Of a stretch of 19,434 nucleotides of DNA, positions 6,156 through 13,230 are shown in pieces (position 1 is the first letter of the stretch; every line of letters begins with the position of its first letter). Under the pieces are notes generated by a model. That model saw only the letters and a list, made by a program, of their open reading frames with translations, was not told where the DNA came from and ran no database searches. The translations under genes were made by a program, and so were the position numbers. The stretch lies in assembly GCA_002298785.1 (NCBI GenBank), contig DBMR01000019.1, positions 1-19,434 of the forward strand. The letters are read 5' to 3'. Origin of the DNA: Verrucomicrobia subdivision 3 bacterium UBA693. Lineage in GTDB: Bacteria; Verrucomicrobiota; Verrucomicrobiia; Limisphaerales; UBA8199.

Positions 6156-8000
6156 TTAAGGCGGGCCGAACTGGAACACGCGGTAATAGCGCTGGCTAAC
6201 TGAGAAGGGTTTGGCATCGGTGGCTGGCGGACCGGAATCCACCCACTGCGCCCTATTGCTGAGCGCGGAGACTTGGCCCGTGGGCGAATAGTACCAGGTG
6301 GAAAGGTCGGGAGAATACTCCACCTGGTAAACCCGGCCCGTGGCAGCTTCCCACGATAGATTCACCAGGTTTTGCGCCGGCGCCGGTTGGAGCCCGGGCT
6401 GCATAAAGGAGAGCGGCACAAATCCAGCCCGTTGAAGGCCGCGCTTCACTCGTTCATCCTTCATGAAAGTCTGCCAGACCTTTTGATTCCGATAGTTTTC
6501 GATCATGATCAGGATTGGCCCCTGATCAATCCCCAACACAGAAGTCGCAAACCAGCTCACGTCGAAGTTGAACGCATCGCAGAAGCCATAAGGGGTCCAG
6601 AGAAAAGTGCGAAAGCGGTCGTACATGTAGCGCATGCTCGGCACGCAGATTTCCGGGGCAAACGCAGTGGAACCTCCCACAGCGGTCGGGGCGATGGTGC
6701 CGTCATCGTTTTGAACCGGTGGCACCCCACGGGCAGAATATCCAGAAGGACTATCCGATGCGGTTAGTCCCCAAATATAGCCTCCATAACCCGAGTGATG
6801 CAGGGGATTCGCGTTGCAGTAAGCCCGCTGCGCCAAAGTGGCCCGGCGCGAGTTCTCAAAATAGGTGGACCCCCGGGCGTTCATATAAGCGTCGGAGGTG
6901 TGCCGCAGATCCAGCCAGCATAGGGAATACTGATGGGCAAAAAGCGGCGGGAACGTCACAAACGCCAGACCGTAATTCGTGCTCCAGCTATATCCGCTGG
7001 TCCACTTTCCCCAGGACGACACCGGGAGCGGATTCGTGGAGGCGCCCAAGCCCAAAATGTACAGAATCGAGCCCTCATTGTAGCCGATCCAACTCGAGTC
7101 TAAAAAGCCGGTGGCCGGGAACCAGCCCATTGAGAGCACATCGCCGCCGCGCGCCATCCAGTTATAGTCCACTCGATCCACTAGCGCGTCGGCCGTGACG
7201 CGGATCGCCGCCTCATCGGCGTTGGTTCCATCAAAGTAATGCCGGGCGTAAATCACCCCCCCAAGCAGCAGGGCGGTGTCGATCGAGGAAAGCTCGGTGC
7301 TAAACGTGGTGTACGGCAGGGCCGTCTGCGTATTGAGGAAATGGTAGAACCAGCCCTTGTAACCGATCATCCCGGTGGTGTTGGTGCCCTGGGGTTGGGT
7401 CCAGAACGTATTAAGCGTGGCGAGCGTTCGTTGCCGCCCCTGTTCCCTCGTGATCCAGCCATGATCGATCCCGATGCCGATCGCGGTCAAACCGAAGCCC
7501 ACGGCCGCAATGCTGCAGGGCGAGGTGGGCGAATTCCGGTCCCGCACCAAGCCATTGTCCGGATTGGTCTCATACCAAAAATAATCGAACGCCAATTGTT
7601 GGACGTAATCGAGGAATTCGTCGTTATTGGCGAACAGGTGCGCCACCGCACTGACCGGGGCGGACGGAGCGCTTTCCTCATTAGCGGAGGTTACGGCGGT
7701 GAACTGGTAGTAATACGCGCCGCCGTTGGTGATTTTTAAATCACAAAACCCGGGCGAGATCAGGAGGAGATTGGTATTCTGGATTACGTAAGGCCCGTCA
7801 ACGGTCGCGGAGCGATACGCCTTGTAGCCGGCCAGGTTGGTCTCGGTATTACGGTTCCAATGAAAGACGAGGCTGCGATCTCCCGCGCGGGTCACCACAC
7901 CCGTCGGCGCCTGCACGGCGTGCGCCGGGTAAAAAGTTAATGCCGACAGCAGAAAAACGAAGCAGGAGAGCTTTTTCACAAGGGTCATGGATCGGTTCAA
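6156..8000 (-). CDS. Secreted GH144/glycoamylase-family glycoside hydrolase with FN3 domain
   Basis: The 614-aa protein has a signal peptide (residues 1-28, ending YPAHA), an FN3-like domain (about 30-120), a catalytic domain (about 124-530) and the shared C-terminal module (about 545-614). The catalytic region has hallmarks of the glycoamylase (PF10091)/GH144 family: LAFDYFWYE, GWFYHFL, STELSSIDTALLLGG, GYNEGSILYILGLG, HQYSLCWLDLR, QRAYCNANP, DDGTIAPTA, YGFCDAFN and the signature GIDQGPILIMIENYR. Characterised GH144 enzymes are endo-beta-1,2-glucanases, so beta-1,2-glucan is the leading substrate guess, but relatives with other specificities exist. I do not assign catalytic residues. Starts at 8000 (MNRSMTL) or 7988 (MTLVKK) both give a good signal peptide. 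The gene converges on the carbohydrate-binding protein at 3377. Export and substrate capture may be linked to that protein by the shared tail; this is inference. Confidence 0.88.
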   Translation of the reverse strand: MNRSMTLVKKLSCFVFLLSALTFYPAHAVQAPTGVVTRAGDRSLVFHWNRNTETNLAGYKAYRSATVDGPYVIQNTNLLLISPGFCDLKITNGGAYYYQFTAVTSANEESAPSAPVSAVAHLFANNDEFLDYVQQLAFDYFWYETNPDNGLVRDRNSPTSPCSIAAVGFGLTAIGIGIDHGWITREQGRQRTLATLNTFWTQPQGTNTTGMIGYKGWFYHFLNTQTALPYTTFSTELSSIDTALLLGGVIYARHYFDGTNADEAAIRVTADALVDRVDYNWMARGGDVLSMGWFPATGFLDSSWIGYNEGSILYILGLGASTNPLPVSSWGKWTSGYSWSTNYGLAFVTFPPLFAHQYSLCWLDLRHTSDAYMNARGSTYFENSRRATLAQRAYCNANPLHHSGYGGYIWGLTASDSPSGYSARGVPPVQNDDGTIAPTAVGGSTAFAPEICVPSMRYMYDRFRTFLWTPYGFCDAFNFDVSWFATSVLGIDQGPILIMIENYRNQKVWQTFMKDERVKRGLQRAGFVPLSFMQPGLQPAPAQNLVNLSWEAATGRVYQVEYSPDLSTWYYSPTGQVSALSNRAQWVDSGPPATDAKPFSVSQRYYRVFQFGPP

Positions 8001-8175
8001 AGATCATGTAACATACGGATGGGATGGGTTCAAACTAAATGCTGTCCCGTCGACCTTGCCAACACTTCCACCGCCCGGTTTTGGGCTGGAGTTTTTACTT
8101 CCTTTGAGGGGGTGGCGCATTAAAATGGCGAGCGGTTGCCCTGCGGGGGGTAGCCGATTGGCCAATCTTAACCCT

Positions 8176-8182
8176 AAAGGAA
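8176..8182 (+). promoter_or_regulatory. Shine-Dalgarno sequence of the aldolase gene
   Basis: AAAGGAA lies just upstream of the ATG at 8186. It is one of the few clear ribosome-binding sites in the window and fixes the aldolase start. Confidence 0.65.
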
Positions 8183-8185
8183 TCT

Positions 8186-9151
8186 ATGCCACTGACACAC
8201 ACAAAGGACTTGTTCGCCAAGGCCTTGAAAGGGAAGTACGCCCTTGGCGCATTTAACGTCAACAACATGGAGTTGCTGCAGGGGATCATAGAAGCCTGTG
8301 AAGAAGAGAAGGCGCCAGTGATGCTCCAGATATCCAAAGGAGCCCGACAATATGCCAACCCGCTGTATTTGAAAAAACTGATTGAGGCGGCCGTCACCCT
8401 CTCCAATATCCCCATCGCGGTCCACCTCGACCACGGCGATACGTTCGAGTTATGCAAGGATTGCATCGACGAGGGCTTTACAAGCGTCATGATCGATGCC
8501 TCGCACGAACCGTTCGATAAGAACGTGGAAATCTGCAAGCGCGTAGTGGATTACGCTCACAAGCACAACTGCGTGGTGGAAGGTGAACTGGGCCACCTGG
8601 TGGGTGCGCAGTTCGATGAAGGCGAAGAAGGCGGGAACTTCTCAAAGTCCGGTCACTACACGAATCCGGACGAAGCCGTGCAATTTGTGAAATTATCCGG
8701 GGTAGACTCCCTCGCGGTGGCCATCGGGAATTCGCATGGAGCCTATAAATTCAAGGGAGAACAGCACTTGGATCTCGAACGGTTGAAAGCCATCAAAAGT
8801 GCCCTGATGGACGCCGGGATGGGCGATTACCCGCTGGTGCTGCACGGGGCCTCCAGCGTTCCGAAAGACCTGGTGGAGGAAATCAACCGCTACGGCGGCA
8901 AGCTGGGCACGGACGCCGCCGGCGTGCCGGAAGCGGACATCGAAGTAGCCCGCCGCGTGGGCTGCGCTAAGGTCAACATCGACACCGACCTTCGCCTGGC
9001 GATGACCGCAGCCGTGCGCAAAGCTTTTGCCGAAAATCCGAAGGAATTCGATCCCCGCAAGTTTCTTGGACCGGCTCGCACCAAAGTGAAGGAACTCGTG
9101 CGCCACAAAGTTCGCAACGTCCTGTGCTGCGCCGGGCACGCCTTCGACTAA
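8186..9151 (+). CDS. fba: Class II fructose-1,6-bisphosphate aldolase
   Basis: This cytoplasmic glycolytic/gluconeogenic enzyme reversibly cleaves fructose 1,6-bisphosphate to dihydroxyacetone phosphate and glyceraldehyde 3-phosphate. The 321-aa length is normal for the zinc-dependent class II family. Visible motifs are FNVNNMELLQGI near the N-terminus, AVHLDHGD (residues 78-85, with catalytic Asp82 and zinc ligand His83), VEGELG (131-136), IGNSHGAYK (zinc ligand His184), LVLHGASS (zinc ligand His220) and KVNIDTDLR (262-270, phosphate site). All key residues are present. The family also contains tagatose-bisphosphate aldolases, but the complete motif set and the lack of sugar-catabolism neighbours favour Fba. 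ATG 8186 has a good Shine-Dalgarno sequence. The gene is monocistronic and convergent with lysA; its likely terminator lies inside the lysA 3' end (9315-9339). Confidence 0.95.
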   Translation: MPLTHTKDLFAKALKGKYALGAFNVNNMELLQGIIEACEEEKAPVMLQISKGARQYANPLYLKKLIEAAVTLSNIPIAVHLDHGDTFELCKDCIDEGFTSVMIDASHEPFDKNVEICKRVVDYAHKHNCVVEGELGHLVGAQFDEGEEGGNFSKSGHYTNPDEAVQFVKLSGVDSLAVAIGNSHGAYKFKGEQHLDLERLKAIKSALMDAGMGDYPLVLHGASSVPKDLVEEINRYGGKLGTDAAGVPEADIEVARRVGCAKVNIDTDLRLAMTAAVRKAFAENPKEFDPRKFLGPARTKVKELVRHKVRNVLCCAGHAFD

Positions 9152-9223
9152 ACAAGGTCGCGCGACTCAATGGCCAAAAGCGGCGCCGCTCGGCACCACG
9201 TTTATCTTTTCACTCGCAGACCG

Positions 9224-9239
9224 AGCCGCAGGGGCGGCT
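9224..9239 (-). other. Hairpin just after lysA
   Basis: AGCCGC (9224-9229) pairs with GCGGCT (9234-9239) around a 4-base loop, 20 bp beyond the lysA stop. No T-run follows on either strand, so it is at best a weak or factor-assisted terminator or an RNA-end stabiliser. Confidence 0.3.
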
Positions 9240-9258
9240 TCCTGCCGGTGCCAAATAC

Positions 9259-10557
9259 CTACTTTTGCCAAGGGGCGATGGACTCGCCGACATGGATTTC
9301 CTCCAACGCCTGGCGCCGCCGAACGACGGCGGCTTTTTTCCCACGGACCATGATCTCGGCAGGCAGCGCGCGGGAGTTGTAATTCGAGCCCATCACCGAG
9401 CCGTAGGCGCCCGCGCTCATCAACGCCAAATAGTCGCCTTCACCAACCTTGGGCAAGGGACGATCGTGGCAAAAATAATCGCCGGATTCACAAACCGGCC
9501 CCACCACATCCGAGGAAATCAGCTTCCCGCCCTTCCGGGACAGCGGCAGAATCTGATGATAGGCGTCGTAAAACGCGGGCCGAATCAGGTCGTTCATGGC
9601 GGCGTCCACGATCAGGAAATTCTTCCGACCAGTGCGCTTCACGTATTCGATGCGGGTCACGAGAATGCCGGAATTGCCGGAGATGAAACGACCGGGTTCG
9701 AGCAAAATGCGCAGGCCCAGGGATTTGAGGTCAGGCAGCAACCGCTCGGCATAGCGGGCGGGAGTTAACGTCTTCCGTCCGGCGCCAGCCAGCCACCATT
9801 TGGGTGAGCCGCTCTCCAACGCCGGGTCATAGACGATCCCAATACCACCGCCGAGGCTGAAGAATTCCAGCCCGTGCCGGGCTTTGAGCCGGGCAGCCAG
9901 CGGCCCCACTTTGCGCACCGCGGTTTCAAATGGAGTGCTTTCGGTGATCTGCGAACCAATGTGCATTTGCACGCCACGGAGCCACAGGTTCTTCATTCGG
10001 CTGGCGCGCGCGTAAACCTTCTCAATCTCCTCGAAGGCGATGCCGAATTTGTTCTCGTAAGTGCCGGTGGTGATTTTGGCGTGGGTATGCGCCTCCACAT
10101 TGGGGTTCACCCGCACGGCCACCGGCGCTTTCTTCTTCAGCCGGCCCGCGATCGCATCGATGCGTTTCAGTTCGGCTTCGCTCTCCACGTTAAAGGTATA
10201 CACCCCCTGCTCGAGCGCGTACCGGATCTCGGCCTCGGACTTTCCTACTCCCGCGAACGCGCACTTGCCTGCCTGCCCTCCGGCGGCAATCACCCGCTGG
10301 AGTTCTCCGGCGCTGACAATGTCGAAACCGCCACCCAGGTCGGCCACGGTCCGCAGCACGGCCCGGTTCGAGTTGGATTTCACCGCAAAACACACCAGGT
10401 GATCGAGCTCGGACAATGCTTGATCGAGCGCCAGGAACCGGTCCGTGATGGTCTGTTGTGAGTAAATGAACAGGGGAGTGCCGTACTTGCGCGCCAGCGT
10501 TTCGACGCTGACGTCTTCACAATAAAGCTGGCTGCCGTGATAATGGAAGTGGTGCAT
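9259..10557 (-). CDS. lysA: Diaminopimelate decarboxylase
   Basis: This PLP enzyme of fold type III decarboxylates meso-diaminopimelate to L-lysine, the last step of lysine synthesis. With the start at 10557 it is 432 aa, a normal length. Motifs: FAVKSNSN with the PLP lysine at Lys60, VSAGEL (81-86), FNVES (122-126), HIGSQ (199-203), LGGGIGI (235-241, phosphate loop), LLEPGR (285-290), CESGD (356-360) with the cross-subunit catalytic Cys, and SAGAYG (381-386). The frame stays open to 10635, but I chose the ATG at 10557 because MHHFHYHGSQL aligns with the usual family start. The longer version would also begin upstream of the terminator hairpin at 10598-10623, which ends the previous transcript. 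No Shine-Dalgarno sequence is evident. It is convergent with the aldolase gene. Confidence 0.95.
   Translation of the reverse strand: MHHFHYHGSQLYCEDVSVETLARKYGTPLFIYSQQTITDRFLALDQALSELDHLVCFAVKSNSNRAVLRTVADLGGGFDIVSAGELQRVIAAGGQAGKCAFAGVGKSEAEIRYALEQGVYTFNVESEAELKRIDAIAGRLKKKAPVAVRVNPNVEAHTHAKITTGTYENKFGIAFEEIEKVYARASRMKNLWLRGVQMHIGSQITESTPFETAVRKVGPLAARLKARHGLEFFSLGGGIGIVYDPALESGSPKWWLAGAGRKTLTPARYAERLLPDLKSLGLRILLEPGRFISGNSGILVTRIEYVKRTGRKNFLIVDAAMNDLIRPAFYDAYHQILPLSRKGGKLISSDVVGPVCESGDYFCHDRPLPKVGEGDYLALMSAGAYGSVMGSNYNSRALPAEIMVRGKKAAVVRRRQALEEIHVGESIAPWQK
9315..9339 (+). terminator. Rho-independent terminator inside the lysA 3' end
   Basis: On the plus strand GCCGCCG (9315-9321) pairs with CGGCGGC (9327-9333) around AACGA, and six T residues (9334-9339) follow directly. 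This is a textbook terminator for the aldolase transcript, 164 bp past its stop. It overlaps codons near the end of the convergent lysA gene (the GKKAAVVRRRQ stretch). Confidence 0.75.
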
Positions 10558-10594
10558 GGAATGATTCTGGTTTTCGGACTTTGTGATAAAATGC

Positions 10595-10623
10595 AAAACC
10601 GCCAGACCCTGCGGCCTGGCGGT
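10595..10623 (-). terminator. Rho-independent terminator of the coiled-coil gene
   Basis: Read on the minus strand, ACCGCCAG (10623-10616) and CTGGCGGT (10605-10598) form an 8-bp stem with a 10-base loop, followed by TTTTG (T-run overlapping the stem end). It begins 20 bp after the stop of the gene at 10644 and separates it from lysA. Confidence 0.75.
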
Positions 10624-10643
10624 GGTAAAAACCATCAGGAGGC

Positions 10644-11588
10644 TTAGGGTTCGGCGAGGATCCGCGCGCGCTCGCGATGATACTCGTCGGGCGAGATTTC
10701 GTCCGCCTTGTAGCGCTTCAACAACTCAGCGAGCTTCTCCGTCTTGGAACCGCTCAACGGTGAAGGCGGCGCGGGCAGCGGTTCGAAAGCGTTGCCAGGA
10801 GTTTCCTGTTTGCTGACTTTAGTCGGCGCAGGCTTGGCCTGCTTGGCGGCTTGCTCGGCCTGCTTCTTGGCTTCGGCTTCCTTTTGCGCAGCTTCAGCCT
10901 GTTCCGCTTTATGTTTCGCTTCAGCTTCTTTGGCCGCAATCGCAGCTTGTCGCTTGGCTTCCGCCTCGTCTGCTTTGCGTTTGGCTTCCGCTTGTTGGGC
11001 GTCGATTTCCGCTTGCCGCTTGGCATCCGCAGCCTTCTTGATGGCCGCAGCCTCGGCCGCTTTGCGTGCCGCTTCGGCCCGCTGTGCCTCGGCCTCAGCC
11101 AGTTGCTTGGCCTCAGCTTGCTTGCGAACAGCTTCCGCCTCGGCGGCTTTTCGGGCAGCTTCCGCCTGGCGGGCGGCGATTTCAGCCTGCTGCCGTGCCT
11201 CGTCGGCTTTGCGCTTGGCGTCCTCTTCAGCCTTAATGTAGTCGCGCAGGGCAGCTTCCGCTTTCGCGCGAGCGGCGAGATCCACGGGAACGCCTTCGTT
11301 CAATTCTTTTAGCTTTTGTTCGAGAGCCTTGCGGGCCTCCGCCTGTGCTTGCGGATTCGGCTGGGGGACATCGACCAAAGCCGGCGTCGCCGCAACCGCC
11401 GTTGCGGCAGGAGCAGCAGGAATCGGCGTAACGCTTGGGGCGGCCTGGGCCTCGCCCAGTTCTTTCAACTTCGCGTCCAGCGCCTGGCGAGCTTTAATCT
11501 GACTCTCATTGTCAGCTCCCGCCCTGACCAAGAAGACGCAGGAGATCGCCACGCCAAGGATGAGCCAAAAAGTTTTAGACCTATGCAT
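10644..11588 (-). CDS. Exported Ala/Lys/Glu-rich coiled-coil protein with SHOCT-like tail
   Basis: From ATG 11588 the product is 314 aa. Residues 5-24 (TFWLILGVAISCVFLVRAGA) are a signal peptide or single membrane anchor. Two similar blocks, KARQALDAKLKEL (32-44) and EARKALEQKLKEL (84-96), are separated by a Pro/Ala-rich linker. Residues about 101-252 are a long, nearly pure Ala/Lys/Glu/Arg/Gln coiled coil resembling the TolA central helix (low-complexity DNA at 10833-11288). A Pro-rich spacer follows. The C-terminus (about 281-314, SKTEKLAELLKRYKADEISP...) resembles a SHOCT domain. The function is unknown: an envelope-spanning spacer or scaffold is a reasonable guess, and TolA itself is unlikely because tol-pal neighbours and a TolA C-domain are missing. 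The frame is open to 11624, but the signal segment favours 11588. Confidence 0.78.
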   Translation of the reverse strand: MHRSKTFWLILGVAISCVFLVRAGADNESQIKARQALDAKLKELGEAQAAPSVTPIPAAPAATAVAATPALVDVPQPNPQAQAEARKALEQKLKELNEGVPVDLAARAKAEAALRDYIKAEEDAKRKADEARQQAEIAARQAEAARKAAEAEAVRKQAEAKQLAEAEAQRAEAARKAAEAAAIKKAADAKRQAEIDAQQAEAKRKADEAEAKRQAAIAAKEAEAKHKAEQAEAAQKEAEAKKQAEQAAKQAKPAPTKVSKQETPGNAFEPLPAPPSPLSGSKTEKLAELLKRYKADEISPDEYHRERARILAEP

Positions 11589-11835
11589 GCCACGTTTTTT
11601 AAGACAAAAGCCCGCAACACGCAACTGCTTTCGTCACGGGAACTTCCCCAGCGCGCAGGCAACCAGCGACAATCCCCTGGCGTGCAAGCTGGTTTTGCGG
11701 GATCGAAATCGGACTGTAACCCAACGCACGATCACGAAAGCCCCTCTGCGGAGAGCGGTTGCGGGACCCGACCGCCGGTTCAACAGCGCGAGTATTCCTC
11801 GGAGATATTCGCCCTTGCTCAAGAGCGAGTGGAAC

Positions 11836-13230
11836 TCAGGCTGACCGATCCGCCGCGCGAAGATCCGTTCCTGACCTTTGGCTGGAAACCAGCTCTTGAA
11901 AAACCTCCATGGTTCGGTTGGCCATAACCTGGGCATCGAAATGCTCACGTGCGGAGCGCAAGGCGTTTTGCCGAAATTGGCGCCGGAGTTCGTGATCCAG
12001 CAGCAGGGCTTCCAGCGCTTCGGCGAGGGCTTGGGGATCTTCTGGCGCGCACAGGCTGCCCGCGCCCGAGGTCTCCACCAACTCTGCGAAAGCTGCCACC
12101 CGCGGCTGAACGACCGGAACACCCGCCGCCAGGGCCTCGACCACGTATAGCCCAAAAGCCTCGCCATAGCGCGCCGGCACGGAGAAGAGGGTGAGCGAGC
12201 GCAGGAATTCGAGTTTCGCCGCGCGATCCAGGTTGGGGTGAAAAGTCACGCGATCAAGCAAGCCCTCGGCCTGCAACCGCTGCCGCAGTCCGTCCACAAA
12301 CACCTGGTCCGAGGGTCCACAACTGCCGCCAACTTTAAGCTGGCACCTCGGCGCGCGCCCGCGCCGGCACAGTTGGATAAATGCCTCCACCAATGTGTCC
12401 AGGCCTTTTTCGTAACATTGCCGGGCGAAATAACCGATCACCGGAGCCGCCTCGTCCGATGCCTGAGCACTGCCCGGGGTGGCTGCATCGGATGGCGCGG
12501 TCGAGGCTGCCGCGCTGGATTCCGGCGCCGAGGGATAACCGTCAAGCCGAATACCGTTCGGCACCACGCTGACGCGCCCGGGATCCAAGCCGAGTCGCCG
12601 CGTCATTACACCACCAAAGTAATGGCTGGGAGCGACGAATCGGTCCACCTTTCGGCTGATGCTGGACAGGTGCTTCCAAGCTTCGGTCCGGTGCGGCTCT
12701 GGCAAGGCATCGAGAAACCAATCCTCTCCCTGAAGATAACAAAGCAGCGGCACCGGAAAGGCCGCTTTCAGCCCAGCCGCCATTCCCAGCAACAACGCAT
12801 TGCTTAGGCAGATCACGTCTGGTGGCGGCTGGTGTCTCAGCCAGCCGGCCAAATCCTCCATCTCCCGAGCCTGCCGCCCCTCTTGTCCCTTGAGCATCGA
12901 AAGCGTCATTTCCCCCAGTTCGGAGGGTCGGGTCGAACCGGCTTTGCCTGCGGCCAATCGGAGCAGTCCGCGCGAGGCAAGGATGTGCCGCAACCACTTC
13001 GGCGCGCGCTGAAACCAATTCAGCTTTTGTTCGAGGTAAACATTGATGCCGCTGTAGAAGACCGGCGCTTGCGAACTTTCGTCCGGCTCATCCAGCGTCA
13101 GCGGCAGGTAGAGCGGGACCATGACCACGTCATGCCCCATCCGGCGTAGGGTATGTACCAGCGCATTGTCTCGCAAACAATTGCCGCAATACATGGCGCC
13201 GGCACCGGGTGTCAGGATAATGATGTTCAC
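11836..13230 (-). CDS. Glycosyltransferase family 4-type enzyme
   Basis: A 464-aa retaining GT-B glycosyltransferase that probably transfers a sugar from a nucleotide-sugar donor during polysaccharide or glycoconjugate assembly in the cytoplasm. The N-terminal Rossmann domain (1-230) opens with NIIILTPGAGAMYCGNCLRDN, and a typical VAPSHYF...VVPNGI segment lies at 199-227. The C-terminal donor domain (264-440) has IGYFARQCYEKGLDTLVEAF and the EAFGLYVVEAL stretch, with the E-x7-E pair at Glu357/Glu365. An Ala/Ser/Pro-rich insert of about 30 residues (234-263) separates the domains and is unusual. I chose GTG 13230 because it overlaps the stop of the upstream propeller gene as GTGA and begins at the conserved first beta strand; the open frame reaches 13272. 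Acceptor and donor are unknown. Confidence 0.88.
   Translation of the reverse strand: MNIIILTPGAGAMYCGNCLRDNALVHTLRRMGHDVVMVPLYLPLTLDEPDESSQAPVFYSGINVYLEQKLNWFQRAPKWLRHILASRGLLRLAAGKAGSTRPSELGEMTLSMLKGQEGRQAREMEDLAGWLRHQPPPDVICLSNALLLGMAAGLKAAFPVPLLCYLQGEDWFLDALPEPHRTEAWKHLSSISRKVDRFVAPSHYFGGVMTRRLGLDPGRVSVVPNGIRLDGYPSAPESSAAASTAPSDAATPGSAQASDEAAPVIGYFARQCYEKGLDTLVEAFIQLCRRGRAPRCQLKVGGSCGPSDQVFVDGLRQRLQAEGLLDRVTFHPNLDRAAKLEFLRSLTLFSVPARYGEAFGLYVVEALAAGVPVVQPRVAAFAELVETSGAGSLCAPEDPQALAEALEALLLDHELRRQFRQNALRSAREHFDAQVMANRTMEVFQELVSSQRSGTDLRAADRSA

Noticed and set aside
6150..6161. CCTTAATTAAGG 12-bp palindrome at the end of the hydrolase gene
   Set aside because: It overlaps the stop codon. 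It has no partner copies or associated promoter, so a functional role is not supported.
7239..7739. 166-codon plus-strand frame within the hydrolase gene
   Set aside because: It is antisense to the well-conserved glycoamylase-type domain and has no recognisable features.
10558..10635. N-terminal extension of LysA to 10635
   Set aside because: The added residues contain no conserved LysA sequence, and the region includes the terminator hairpin (10598-10623) of the upstream gene.
10744..11312. Ala/Ser/Cys-rich and Leu/Phe/Gly-rich open frames on the plus strand
   Set aside because: They are antisense images of the low-complexity Ala/Lys/Glu coiled-coil gene; the repetitive codons keep other frames open.
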